Shown: in pieces, positions 21,760 to 32,875 of the stretch
Layout: every line of letters starts with the position of its first letter
How positions within the stretch are numbered: the first letter of the stretch is position 1
Assembly (NCBI RefSeq): GCF_023091745.1
Contig: NC_068910.1
Span: forward strand, 86,990,170-87,054,169
Length of the DNA stretch: 64,000 bases
Source of the DNA: Budorcas taxicolor
Taxonomy: Eukaryota > Chordata > Mammalia > Artiodactyla > Bovidae
Direction: 5' to 3'
Notes under the pieces: model-generated
Database searches by the model: none
The model's input: the letters and a program-made list of their open reading frames with translations, nothing else
Told to the model about the DNA's origin: nothing
Translations under genes and position numbers: made by a program

Positions 21760-23057
21760 CAAAAACCGAATGACTAAGGAAAAGACATAAATTGGTAAAT
21801 AACTGGTAGAACATTACACAGTAAAAGGACTCTTTCTATTTGTGCCTGATGTTCTTAAATCTACTTGTTGTTTGCTTTTTGTTGGACTTGAAATGTAGGC
21901 ATTCAGCCAGAAGGCTGCATGCTGACTAATGAGATAGCGATACAGATCTAGTCCAGTGATATTCATATATTTTATATGCATTAATTTTTCTCTAGTGACA
22001 TTTTAATATATTTTGGTGAAGATATTCCAAAGGTAATGAAGATATGTAGAGTGAGCATTGAAAGTGATGCGTCTTTTTTTCCATTAGCAAAGACAAATAC
22101 AGGTATGTTAATATATGCAGAGCATTGAAAATAAGGAAAGAAAATGAGAGAATCCTAAGTAATGGAAAGAAATTAAAGCTCTCCAGTAATGAAAAGAAGG
22201 CCAAACTGAAAACATAAATCTTTAGACTCAGCAAGGATTCAAACTGATGTGGAAGTGAGTGGACCAGTGGATTTCATGATGGGATTCATTTTGAAAAAAT
22301 GTCATTTCCACTGCCAAATAGAGTTCATGATTTAGTGAAAATTCTATCTTCAGTCTAATAGCATGAGCCAACTTCTGCCCCCATATATTCTGATATGAGG
22401 AATGAACCAATTCCCGTGCTTATTTGTAAGATTCTAAGAATAATATCAAGACGGGTGGTCACAGCTTAAGTGAAATCTTGGTGAATTTGTATTAGGTCTT
22501 ATACTATAGACTGGAACTTCTATGTAACATGACATTAACAGAATAAAGACTATTTAATTCAAGACTGCTATAGAATCCGCCCAAATAACTGAGAAAGATA
22601 TCAAGCAACTCGTAATGCACTCCTGATGGTCAGATATGAGGTATGTATTGGTCCTGGCAGATAGTCAGAATAGCAAGGCAAGGGGGAATCTACTCAGGTC
22701 GAGCCAAACTAAATCTCAGTCAGTTCAGAGAGATATCACCAGTTTTGGGGTTTGGACTCTAAAAAACAACTAACACTGATCATTTTTTTAAAATTGACCG
22801 TGTTAAAGTGAATCAAATTAGAACATCTCCTCTAATATTGGCTATATAATAGCAAAATCAGGGCAAATAGTTCACACAGTTTGTACCTGAGAGTACGGAT
22901 CATTCAAATGAATCCAGCTACTTTATTGGGAGGATGGGTAATCTCTCTGGATGGTTAGCTTAGCAGTAGCAGCTGATACAAATAATGCTACATTGGTCTG
23001 TTATATATTGGGTTCCATATTTATACAGTAAAAATTAACTTCAGGTCTCTTTTCAAA
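21760..23057. other. AT-rich stretch with nothing recognised
   Basis: About 1.3 kb without a recognisable repeat or frame. Minus-strand frames at 21992-22410 look like chance. Confidence 0.4.
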
Positions 23058-23638
23058 GCAAATCACTGCAGATGGTGACTGCAACCATGAAATTAAAAGA
23101 TGCTTACTCCTTGGAAGGAAAGTTATGACCAACCTAGATAATATATTCAAAAGCAGAGACATTAATTTGCCAACAAAGGTCCGTCTAGCAAAGGCTATTG
23201 TTTTTCCAGTGGTCATGTATGGATGTGAGAGTTGGACTGTGAAGAAAGCTGAGGGCTGAAGAATTGATGCTTCTGAACTGTGGTGTTGGAGAAGACTCTT
23301 GAGAGTCCCTTGGACTGCAAGGAGATCTAACCAGTCCATTCTAAAGGAGACCAGCCCTGGGTGTTCATTGGAAGGACTGATGTTGAAGCTGAAATTCCAG
23401 TACTTTGGCCACCTCATGCGAAAAGTTGACTCATTGGAAAAGACCTGATGCTGGGAGGGATTGGGGGCAGGAGGAGAATGGGATGACCAAGGATGAGATG
23501 GCTGGATGGCATCACCAACTCGATGGACGTGAGTTTGAGTGAACTCCAGGAAATGGTGATGGACAGGGAGGCCTGGCTTGCTGCGATTCATGGGGTCGCA
23601 GTGTTGGACACGACCGAGTGACTGAACTGAACTGAACT
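23058..23638 (+). mobile_element. BovB LINE 3' part, intermediate subtype
   Basis: It starts at 'aaatcactgcagatggtga' and ends in 'gaactgaactgaactag'. It carries 'gggtgttcattggaagg' and 'gggagggattggggg'. The 196-codon minus-strand frame at 23001-23591 is antisense BovB. Confidence 0.92.
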
Positions 23639-23639
23639 A

Positions 23640-24118
23640 GGGGGTTGGGCTGTTTAACTCAGGCACTAATAAATTGATTTCTAGTTCTTTCGGTAGGAAT
23701 AAGTGAATATTCATAGAAGTAGAGAAATAAAAATGGAAGCCGAAGAATAGATGTAGACAGACATGCAAAACTGCATATTCGTGATTGTCATGGAGCTGAG
23801 ATTTAGATCAGCAATGGAACTGCTTCAGATTGTTTTAGGTGACAACAGTCTCTTATATGGTTTCTGTTGAAAGTTGTCTACTCTATCATCTGAGGGAAGG
23901 GACTAAAAACCACTGTTGAGTCAACAGGTTTTATCAAAACTTAGTAGGCAAATTTGTCACACTCAGGAGGAATATATTTTATCAAGATTGTTATAAATCA
24001 TGATGTCACCCCCTTGAGAGAGTTTCTCTGTGTGTTTCTGCCTACAAATTTTTCAATTACTTTTGTAGATTTACCCAGGCTTTGAAAAGTTGGCTTGACA
24101 CTCAAATTAAAAAAAAAA
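23640..24118. other. Nothing recognised
   Basis: An A-rich run (24109-24130) directly precedes the next BovB. Otherwise unassigned. Confidence 0.4.
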
Positions 24119-24120
24119 AA

Positions 24121-25020
24121 ACCAAAAAACAGAAAAGACAAAACTAAGATCATGGCATCTGGTCCCATCACTTCAAGGCAAATAAATGGGGTAAAGTGGA
24201 AACAGTGACACATTTTATTTTCTTGGGCTCCAAAATCACTTTGGACAGTGACTACAGCCATGGAATGAAAAGACAGTCCTTGGAAGAAAAGCTGTGACAA
24301 ACCTAGACAGTGTATTAAAAAGCAGAGACATCAGTTTGCCTACAAAGGTGAAGCGAAGTGAAGTGAAGTTGCTCAGTCGTGTCTGACTCTTTGTGACCCC
24401 ATGGGCTGTAGCCTACCAGGCTCCTCTGTCCATGGGATTTTCCAGGCAATAGTCCTGGAGTGGATTGCCATTTCCTTCTCCAGGGGATCTTCCCAACCCA
24501 GGGTTCGAACCTGGGTCTCCCGCATTGTAGAGAGACGCTTTACCATCTGAGCCACCAGGGAAGTCCGTATAGTCAAATCCATGGTTTTTCCAGTAGTCAT
24601 GTATGGATGTGAGTGTTGGACCATTAAAAAGGTTGAGTGCTGAAGAACTGATACTTTGGAATTGTGGTGGTAGAGAAAACTCTTAAGGTCCCCTTGGACT
24701 GCAAGGAGACCAAACCAATCAATCCTAGAGGAAATCAACCCTGAATATTCATTGGAAGGACTGGTGCTGAAACTGAAGCTGCAATCCTTGGCCATCTGAT
24801 GTGAAGAACCGACCCACTGGAAAAGATCCTAATGCTGGGGGAAAACTGAAGGCAAAAAGAGAAGGGGCCAGCTGAGGATGAGATGGTTAGATAGCATCAC
24901 TGACTCAATAGACATGAATCTGAACAAACTCCAGGAGATAGTGGAGGACCAAGGAGCCTGGTGTGCTGCAGTCCATGGGGTCACAGAGAGTTGGATATGA
25001 CTTTAGCGACTGAAAAATGA
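24121..25020 (+). mobile_element. BovB LINE 3' part, older subtype, split by a Bov-tA
   Basis: The left part (24121-24349) holds coding sequence with the older-form 'tattttcttgggctcc'. The right part (24568-25020) carries 'atattcattggaaggac' and 'gatggttagatag'. The element resumes on the other side of the SINE ('tagtcaaatccatggtttt'). Many stops are present. Confidence 0.9.
24350..24567 (-). mobile_element. Bov-tA SINE inside BovB
   Basis: Reverse-complement Bov-tA. Its tail side shows a gaagc/gaagt repeat (24351-24369) and its right end is the tRNA head 'ccatctgagccaccaggga'. It is less diverged than the BovB that it interrupts. Confidence 0.92.
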
Positions 25021-25024
25021 CTGT

Positions 25025-25590
25025 ACGTTGATGTAGCAAGATGTCACTTGTTTCAAGCTCTAGCCAATATTTCCATTTGCTCTAATCTGAATTTTCCCAT
25101 AGTGATTCACTTCCCAAAGCAAATAGAGAGTATGAAATAATAAACCGTGATCTGAAATACAGTATACATTCGAAAAGCTTATCCTTTTATCTTATCAAAT
25201 GAGTGAAACTTTTGCCAAGATAAATAAAATATGTTTTCCACATGATATTTAATCATTATAATATTCTTTCTTAAGTTAAAGTTAATTTAATTTCATTGTT
25301 ATTAGAATGAAATATACAGAATGCAGAATAGAAAACAAAATAGAATTAGGTCTCAATAAACTTCCAAATCTGCTTTCCTTACAGTTGCATATGAAAAGGG
25401 AAAAACAGCAATATAAAGGCTTGTTTTCCTGAAACACCATCTGTTATTTTTGTTTAAATTAAGCTCAGTGCTCTAAAGGTTATGGATACTGTACAGTAAT
25501 TAGCACCATTATGGGAAATCTTTTTAATTTTATGTATTAGACTTCTTCAATTATACAAACATAGAATTCCAAAATGCTCTCTCTTTTTTT
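25025..25590. other. AT-rich stretch with nothing recognised
   Basis: No gene or repeat that I can support. Confidence 0.4.
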
Positions 25591-25683
25591 TTAGTAATTT
25601 AATTCATATATTTATTTTTGGCTGTGCTGAATCTTTGTTGCTGCTAACATCCCTAAGAATAAGGCTCTCTTTTTATTTTTACT

Positions 25684-25765
25684 TTGTAGTTGTGGAAACT
25701 GAGACACAAAGAGATGAAATCGGTTGCATATAACTGCACTTTAGAGGCAGAGAAAGGTTTTGAAG
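25684..25765 (-). mobile_element. Possible MIR fragment
   Basis: 'gttgtggaaactgagacac', 'aaagagatgaaat' and 'tttagaggcagagaaagg' follow the reversed MIR order. Just before it, 25600-25645 reads like the tail end of a CHR-type SINE ('tttatttttggctgtgctg'). Confidence 0.4.
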
Positions 25766-25964
25766 TCACATGGTTTAATTCTAGATTCCATTTCCTTTGC
25801 TATTACAAGACACCATATCATGTTTTGGAAATTTAAAACCTTTAGAAAATTACGGACAATATTCAGTTTATGGTAGTCAAGTTTGGGAAAAGGAGGAAGA
25901 AACATATAAAGTGTCACTTATTTTTTTATTTATTTCCCTCTCCTCTAATTTGTTAAACGGTTTT

Positions 25965-26312
25965 AAAAATAGATTTATTTATTTATTTATTTTTGGATGT
26001 GCTGGGTCTTCATTGCTGTGAGGAGGGCTTTTTCTCTAGTTGTGATGAGCAATGTCTACTCTCTAGCTGCGGTGTGTGGGCTACTCATCATGTTAATTTC
26101 TCTTGCTGGGAAGCATGGGCTCTAGGGTGCAGGGGCTTCAGCTGTTGAGGCACTTCGGCTCAGTAGCTGCACAGGCTCTAGGGCACAGGCTCAGTAGCTG
26201 CGGCACACAGGCTTAGTTGCTCTGCAGCATATGCGATCCTCCTGGATCAGGGATTGAACCAGTGTCTTCTGTATTGGCAGGTGGATTCTTTACCACTGAA
26301 CCACCGGGGAAG
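25965..26312 (-). mobile_element. CHR-type tRNA-Glu SINE (cetartiodactyl)
   Basis: A reversed long SINE with tail (ttta)n at 25978-25993, 'ttttggatgtgctgggtc', repeated 'ctcagtagctgc' units, and the tRNA head 'ttaccactgaaccaccgg' at the right. This family predates the split of ruminants and whales. Confidence 0.75.
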
Positions 26313-26521
26313 TTATACTAAACAGTTTTGAAGCAACTGATACATTGTAAATATTTTAACATATTACAATTAATCTTTCTTAAAAATAAAGTGAAAAAAT
26401 TGAGACCCCCAAAACTTATTTCAAAACTTAATGAAATTTAATGAGAATGTACCTTTTCTGTACAACGCTTTATTCATTTCATGCTATCTTTAGATTCCCA
26501 GCTTCATGTTATACATTACAT

Positions 26522-26560
<39 letters not shown>
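26522..26560. repeat. (TG)n microsatellite, SINE tail
   Basis: About 19 TG units lying within the target duplication of the Bov-tA. It encodes a spurious Cys-Val run in one frame. Confidence 0.95.
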
Positions 26561-26562
<2 letters not shown>

Positions 26563-26761
26563 TAGTCAGTCACTTGCATCCAGCTGTTTGCTACCCCATG
26601 GACTTGTAGCCCAACAGGCCATCTATCCATGGAATCCTTCAGGCAAGAAAACTTGGGTGGATTGCCGTTTCCTTATCCAGGGCATCTTTCCGACCCAGAG
26701 AGCAAACCCCAGCCGCCCACATTGCAGGCAGATTCTTATATCTGAGCCACCAGGGAAGCCC
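26523..26761 (-). mobile_element. Bov-tA SINE with a (CA)n tail
   Basis: Reverse-complement Bov-tA whose 3' tail, read on the minus strand, is a (CA)n run (26522-26560 as TG on the plus strand). The tRNA head is at 26742-26760. A perfect 10-bp target duplication acattacatg encloses SINE plus microsatellite (26513-26522 and 26762-26771), so the repeat arrived as, or grew from, the SINE tail. Confidence 0.93.
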
Positions 26762-26966
26762 ACATTACATGATATATTGTGCTATATAATATAGTCTAGA
26801 AATTCTAACCATTGTACTCAGGAACATTTGTTACCTTCTCTGAAGGTTCTGCCTATATATGAGAATTATTTATCCAAACATGGTTTATACTAGAATAAAC
26901 TTTACACAGACAGCTCTTACCATGAAAATGAGATTCATCCCTAAACAACTGCTCCACACCATTTTG

Positions 26967-28429
26967 TTTTTTGTTTTTTCTTTTTCATTTTTTTTTAATT
27001 TTAAAATCTTTAATTTTTACATGTGTTCCCAAACATGAACCCCCCTCCCACCTCCCTCCCCATAACATCTCTGTGGGTCATCCCCATGCACCAGCCCCAA
27101 GCATGCTGTATCCTGCGTCAGACATAGACTAGCGATTCAATTCTTACATGATAGTATACATGATAGAATGCCATTCTCCCATATCATCCCACCCTCTCCC
27201 TCTCCCTCTGAGTCCAAAAGTCCATTATAGACAGCTGCGTCTTTTTTCCTGTCTTGCATACAGGGTCGTCATTGCCATCTTTCTAAATTCCATATATATG
27301 TGTTAGTATACTGTATTGGTGTTTTTCTTTCTGGCTTACTTCACTCTGTATAATCGGCTCCAGTTTCATCCATCTCATCAGAACTGATTCAAATGAATTC
27401 TTTTTAACGGCTGAGTAGTACTCCATTGTGTATATGTACCACTGCTTTCTTATCCATTCATCTCCTGATGGACATCTAGGTTGTTTCCATGTCCTGGCTA
27501 TTATAAACAGTGCTGCGATGAACATTGGGGTACATGTGTCTCTTTCAATTCTGGTTTCCTCGGTGTGTATGCCCAGCAGTGGGATTGCTGGGTCATAAGG
27601 GAGTTCTATTTGCAATTTTTTAAGGAATCTCCACACTGTTCTCCATAGTGGCTGTACTAGTTTGCATTCCCACCAACAGTGTAGGAGGGTTCCCTTTTCT
27701 CCACACCCTCTCCAGCATTTATTGCTTGCAGATTTTTGGATCGCAGCCATTCTGACTGGTGTGAAGTGATACCTCATTGTGGTTTTGATTTGCATTTCTC
27801 TGATAATGAGTGATGTTGAGCATCTTTTCATGTGTTTGTTAGCCATCTGTATGTCTTCTTTGGAGAAATGTCTATTTAGTTCTTTGGCCCATTTTTTGAT
27901 TGGGTCGTTTATTTTTCTGGAATTGAGCTGCATAAGTTGCTTGTATATTTTTGAGATTAGTTGTTTGTCAGTTGCTTCATTTGCTATTATTTTCTCCCAT
28001 TCAGAAGGCTGTCTTTTCACCTTGCTGATATTTTCCTTTGTTGTGCAGAAGCTTTTAATTTTAATTAGATCCCATTTGTTTATTTTTGCTTTTATTTCCA
28101 GAATTCTGGGAGGTGGATCATAGAGGATCCTGCTGTGATTTATGTCTGAGAGTGTTTTGCCTATGTTCTCCTCTAGGAGTTTTATAGTTTCTGGTCTTAC
28201 ATTTAGATCTTTAATCCATTTTGAGTTTATTTTTGTGTGGGGTGTTAGAAAGTGATCTAGTTTCATTCTTTTACAAGTGGTTGACCAGTTTTCCCAGCAC
28301 CACTTGTTAAAGAGATTGTCTTTACTCCATTGTATATTCTTGCCTCCTTTGTCAAAGCTGGTTCTTTGAAAGGATAAATAAAATTGACAAACCATTAGCC
28401 AGACTCGTCAAGAAGCAAAGAGAGAAAAA
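26967..28429 (-). mobile_element. Young L1 with a 5' inversion (twin priming)
   Basis: The main body (26967 to about 28356) is minus-strand L1: poly-T run at 26965-27001, 3' UTR, then the ORF2 C-terminal region. From about 28357 to 28429 the sequence switches to plus-strand L1 ORF2 from much further upstream, reading WFFERINKIDKPLARL and on to VKKQREKN. A perfect 14-bp duplication, tccacaccattttg, bounds the whole unit (26953-26966 and 28430-28443). The order fits L1 insertion with second-strand priming on the other target strand. A few bases (around 'caaagc') are shared at the switch point. Confidence 0.93.
27283..28356 (-). pseudogene. L1 ORF2 C-terminal region (truncated)
   Basis: An uninterrupted minus-strand frame of about 355 codons reads the end of L1 ORF2p, downstream of the RT core. 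It begins FDKGGKNIQW and includes KWIKDLNVRPETIKLLEENI, WEKIIANEATDKQLISKIYK, and the Cys/His cluster CWRGCGEKGTLLHCWWEC near residue 230. No stop occurs up to the normal C-terminus, consistent with a recent insertion. Endonuclease and RT domains are absent, so no active protein is possible. The first dozen codons of the open frame come from the inverted segment. Confidence 0.88.
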
Positions 28430-28567
28430 TCCACACCATTTTGGATGCTTTGTCTTCGCCTTTGTACCTTCTAGCCATCACCACTGCCCTGTGCTACTAT
28501 CCCTTCCCCTCGACTGCGTCTATAGATATCTCCTTTATTTTAAAAGTGTCTTTTAAAATTCAGATTC

Positions 28568-28816
28568 AAGGACTTCCCTGGTGGTCCAATGGTTAAGAAT
28601 TCACCTTGCAATGCAGGGAATGCAGGTTCAATCTCTGGCTGAGGAACTAAGATCCCTTATGCTGTGGAGAATTAAGCCTGTGCGCCTCGACAAGAGAATC
28701 TGTGTGCAGCAACAAGAAAGATCCCACATAACAAAATGAAGACCTCACATAACCACATACCGCACACTGAGACCCCATGCAGCCAAATAAATAAATTAAA
28801 TAAATATATAAAAATC
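28568..28816 (+). mobile_element. CHR-type tRNA-Glu SINE
   Basis: Head 'ggacttccctggtggtcca' and B-box-like 'gcaggttcaatctctggc', ending in an (aaat)n tail at 28786-28806. aaaattca occurs at 28555-28562 and 28817-28824, a likely target duplication. Confidence 0.82.
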
Positions 28817-28910
28817 AAAATTCAATAAAATAGAAGAAATATATCAAAAATGTTACCAATAATACATGGCACTCTACAATTTAATCTGCTTTACCCTTTG
28901 TTTTAATACT

Positions 28911-29386
28911 TGCTATAGGTTAAATTGTGTCCCCCACAAATTCATATCTTGAAGTCCTAAACCTGAATACATAAGAATGTGACCTATTAGAGAGATTTAG
29001 AGACTTAACAGAGATAATCAAGATAATCACTAATAACAGATTATTATCTTTTGCAGATAGTATCTGCAACAGACAATAATCAAGTTGCAGTGAGCTTATG
29101 AAGGTGGGCCTAGTCCAATACGACTGTTGTAAGAACAGGAAATCCGGAAATAGACACACACTGAGCGAAGGCAATATGGAGAGATACAGAGAGGAGGCAG
29201 TCGTTCCCAAGCCCGAGAGAGCATATGGAACATAGCTTTCTCTCAAAGCCCTCAGAAGAAATCAGCCTTGCAGATGATATATTACCTCAGACTTGTCAGC
29301 CCCAGAACTGTGAGACAATACATGTCTCTTGTTTAAGCTACCCAGTTTGTGATGTTTTGTTGTAGCAGCCCAAGCAAACTAAAACA
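28911..29386 (+). mobile_element. MLT1-type (ERVL-MaLR) LTR, nearly complete
   Basis: Starts TGCTATAGGTTAAATTGTG with 'tcccccacaaattcatat', then 'gaagtcctaaacctgaata', 'aaggtgggcctagtccaat', 'cagccccagaactgtgaga' and 'gttgtagcagcccaagca', ending ...aaaca. This is the MLT1 order. A low-complexity expansion of ataatcaagataatcac sits at 29015-29060. Confidence 0.82.
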
Positions 29387-29389
29387 GTC

Positions 29390-29915
29390 CTCTTAGATTA
29401 AAATGAGCAAAAACACATTTCAAATAGCTTGGCTAAAAATTAGAATTTAAGGAAGGAGACTGGGATCCTTCATAGATTCAGGGAAAGTTGGACAACAAAG
29501 ACCTGACCTACAGAGACTAGAGCGCCCCAGGAACTTGGGCAGCATCTTCCCCTCTCTTTCTCTCTGTCTCACAGACCATATCACCTCTTATCCCTGTTTC
29601 TTTCCTGCAGACAAATCACGTTTTTGAACACAACTTTGAGAAAGGCTACAAAAGGTACACATCCCATAAACTAACAAATGCTTATTAATATTAAGCTTAA
29701 ATCTCAATTCCAAACCCATAGGAGACATACATTTGATAGGCATGATATAAATCAGGCGTCTATCCCTATTTCAATCTGCTACAGCCAGAGAGGCAGGGCT
29801 GCAGAGGTAAATAAGGCTTTGGGGAGCAGGACCACATTACCACTGTTACAGGGCTTGAGCATATATGTCTTCATGGGCCCCATCATCCTTAAGCAAAACT
29901 ATTAAAATTTATGTT
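29390..29915. other. Nothing recognised
   Basis: A 75-codon frame at 29678-29905 has no known family. Confidence 0.4.
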
Positions 29916-29916
29916 T

Positions 29917-30157
29917 GGGACTTCCTGGGTGGTCCAGTGGTTAAGAATCCATCTTGCAAAGCAGGGGGCATAGGCTCAAGCCCTGGTTTGGGAACTAAAA
30001 TCCCGCATGCTGTGAACCAACTAAACCCTGGAGCCTGTGCCCTGGAGAGCCTGCCTGCCACAACCAGAGAGTCCCTGCGCTGCGACTATAGACCCCACAA
30101 GATGCAGTGAAGACCCTGCGTGCTGCAGCTAAGACTGATGCAGATAAATAAATAAAT
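29917..30157 (+). mobile_element. CHR-type tRNA-Glu SINE
   Basis: Head 'gggacttcctgggtggtcc', with CHR body features 'gaactaaaatcccgcatgc' and 'ctgtgccctgg', and an (aaat)n tail. A Bov-tA later landed in that tail. Confidence 0.85.
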
Positions 30158-30361
30158 GGTAGTGGTGGTTTAGTCACTAAGTCATGTCCGACTCTTGCAA
30201 CCCATGGACTGTACCCCAACAGAGTCTTCTGTCCATGGGAATTTTCCAGGTGAGAATGCTGGAGCTGGTTGCCATTTCTTCTCCACGGGATCTTCCTGAG
30301 CCAAGGATTGAACCTGAGTCTCAGGCAGATTTTTTTTACCACTGAGCCACCAGAGAAGCCC
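30158..30361 (-). mobile_element. Bov-tA SINE inserted in a CHR SINE tail
   Basis: Reverse-complement Bov-tA with (aaat)n repeats on both sides (30144-30157 and 30362-30381). The tail tract was either duplicated on insertion or expanded. Confidence 0.88.
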
Positions 30362-30384
30362 AAATAAATAAATAAATAAAATTA

Positions 30385-31530
30385 AAATATGAAATGCTAG
30401 TATGAAAAATCTTTTTTAAAATTATGTTTTTAGGATTACATTGATTTAAAGACTTTATTATACGTTAAAACATTTCTTTGTCATGAAATTAACTTTTCTC
30501 CTGATTTTAAAGAATTAAGACATTTTCATGGGCTTCAAAAATTACCGTCCTATAGTGTGCCTGCTGTGCCTAATATGACTATTTTTCATGAAGTGAACTT
30601 TTTAGGCAAAGATAGGGTATGTATGTATAGCTACACATTTCTATTTAGGTAGGTTTTTCAAAGTCTTTTCTCATCACTTTTCCAATGAGACACAATTTGT
30701 GTTGTTGTTAATACAAGTAATATCAATGCTGGAGAGGGTATTTTTTCCTTGTGTGTTCCTCCATCTAATGCCTTTCAGATTTATAACTGACACTTGTTGA
30801 CTTCCACCTCTTGATTCCCATATGGTCTCAAGGGTATAGAATAACCAGGATGCTTCTGATAGAAAAGACTTGGGGTAAATTATTTAAGCTCCTGGACAGA
30901 GCTAAGTATTTTCAAATCTCTTCTCCAGGACATAGGGTTATATTTTATCAGCTATATCCATGATAACATCTCACTGAAGCATATGTCATTAGTCCATCCT
31001 TCATAAGTAAAATAAATCAAAAAGACCATTGATTCACTAAAAATACATATATCTTGCCTTTTAGATGACATTTAATTATGGGTCAAATTGAACAACTGTA
31101 GAGGTGTATTTTCTGTGTTAGATGCCTGAAGGGGTTTTGAAGGCTTATTCGACTTCTCTATTATATGCCGCTTCTGAACTCTTTTATTTGTACTGGCAAT
31201 GATGATAGAAATGAAATAACAAAGACAAGTGTGCGATTATCTCCTGAGTTTCAAATCTAATAGGTTGAGCAAATCTAATAGGTTGGACAGAGGTTGAGTA
31301 TGACTATTACACCTAAGTGACTATTTCATGGAGCTTCTAGCTGGACTACTATCAAATGACTGAAATATCCAGTGAAGCATAGCTTTGGGGCAATTCACAG
31401 TTCTTACAGACATGTGGGTTACTGAAGTAGCAGTAGTGTCGAAGAAATTGGGTGACCAATATTGAGAAATCAAATCAAAGTAAGACTCAGTAGAATGCCA
31501 CAAGTTGCTTAGTGGAGTCATTCCATATTT
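30385..31530. other. AT-rich stretch with nothing recognised
   Basis: A short tandem duplication, aaatctaataggttg, lies at about 31252-31284. No gene or known repeat is visible. Confidence 0.4.
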
Positions 31531-31539
31531 TAGTTTGTG

Positions 31540-31731
31540 CATGGGCTCATTTGGATCTGATGCTTTGTGACCACAAGGACTGTAGACTGCCTGGCTCATC
31601 TGTCCATGGAATTTTCCAGTCAAGAACACTGAAGTGGGTTGCCATTTTCTACTCTAGGGGATCTTCCTGACCCAGGGATCCACCTTGCATCTCCTGCATC
31701 AGCAGGAGGATTCTTTACCACTACACATGCC
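31540..31731 (-). mobile_element. Bov-tA SINE, diverged
   Basis: Reverse-complement BovA body 'gtccatggaattttccagt' with a degenerate tRNA head at the right ('ctttaccactacacatgcc'). Confidence 0.78.
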
Positions 31732-31744
31732 ACCTCGGAATCTA

Positions 31745-31815
31745 TTGCTGCTGCTGCTAAGTCGCATCAGTCAGGTGGCCAAAGTATTGGAGCATTAGTT
31801 TTAGCACCATGCCAT
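31745..31815. mobile_element. BOV-A2 stub joined to a reversed BovB fragment
   Basis: 31745-31772 is the (gct)n start of BOV-A2. It switches at 'cagtcaggtggccaaagta' to about 40 bases of reversed BovB. It is too short to know how it formed. Confidence 0.5.
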
Positions 31816-31820
31816 ACATT

Positions 31821-32094
31821 GCTGCTGCTGCTGCTAAGTAGCTTCAGTCATGTCTGACTCTGTGCGACCCCAGAGATGGCAGCCCACCAGGCTCCTCCGT
31901 CCCCGGGATTTTCTAGGCAGGAATATTGGAGTGGGTTGCCATTTCCAATGCATGAAAGTGAAAAGTGAAAGTGAAGTCACTCAGTTGTGTCCGACTCCTC
32001 ACGACCCAGTGGACTGACTGTAGCCCACCAGGCTCCTCCTTCCATGGGATTTCCCAGGCAAGAGTACTGGAGTGGGGTGCCATTGCCTTCTCCG
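31821..32094 (+). mobile_element. BOV-A2 SINE, full length
   Basis: Dimer with (gct)n start, 'caatgcatgaaagtg' linker and 'gccttctccg' end. The first monomer is shortened before the linker ('ccatttccaatgcatg'). Confidence 0.92.
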
Positions 32095-32164
32095 TTGGAA
32101 GCTATTATGTATTGGTTATTCATTGTCATTTTAGGCTATGAACACAAATGTACATTGCATTCAC

Positions 32165-32424
32165 CCTGAGAACTGCCATCTTTGAGAGCATCTCTTCTTG
32201 GAGGTTGAAACTTTCAGCTTTAAAATAACTGGACCTATACCAACGATACTATCAGCTCTTCTGGGCCTCCAGCTTACCATCTGCAGATCTTTGGACTTCG
32301 CTTCTGTAGCCATATGACCTAATTTCTTATAATAAATCTTTCTATACATAGACATATATCTAACTGTCTATCCACCTACATTTCCGCTACTGGTTCTATT
32401 TCTTTGGAGAACCCTAATACAATG
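32165..32424 (+). mobile_element. MLT2-type (ERVL) LTR, 3' part
   Basis: Matches the order of an MLT2 LTR end: 'cttctgggcctccagctta', 'tctttggacttcgc', 'cttataataaatctttcta' (poly-A signal AATAAA) and the terminal 'tttggagaaccctaataca'. Confidence 0.7.
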
Positions 32425-32875
32425 AGTATATGCTAAGTAGAGCTCAGTCTAAGTTTCTTTCTTGTAACATATTTGCTTTTCATATTTACTTTTAATAATT
32501 TACCCAAAGTGGAACTAGCTTATTGAAGGCTCTCAAAAGGACTTATTATAAGGAAACAAAATGAAAGAGATGGCAACTTCCATGATCAGGCATCTTTTCA
32601 GAGCAGATAACATTGTTTCAACCTAATCATCTATTTTATACTGGACTGGATTAGAGCTTTCAAACTAGTTGAGCAATAACACATTTCTTCATGGTGAATG
32701 AGGTACAATAAAAAGTTGAAACTTAAATGGCAGCTGAGGGCTTGTGGGGAGAGCCGGGCAGGATGGGGCACCTGCTCTAAAGATCTATAGCAGAAGTAGC
32801 ATTCTGCAGCATTCACTGGAAATGAGCTTTGTCCAGGCACAGGGATGCTCTTGTACGGTGCCCCAGGCCAAAGAG

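Noticed and set aside
23001..23591. 196-codon minus-strand frame as a gene
   Set aside because: Antisense BovB, as above.
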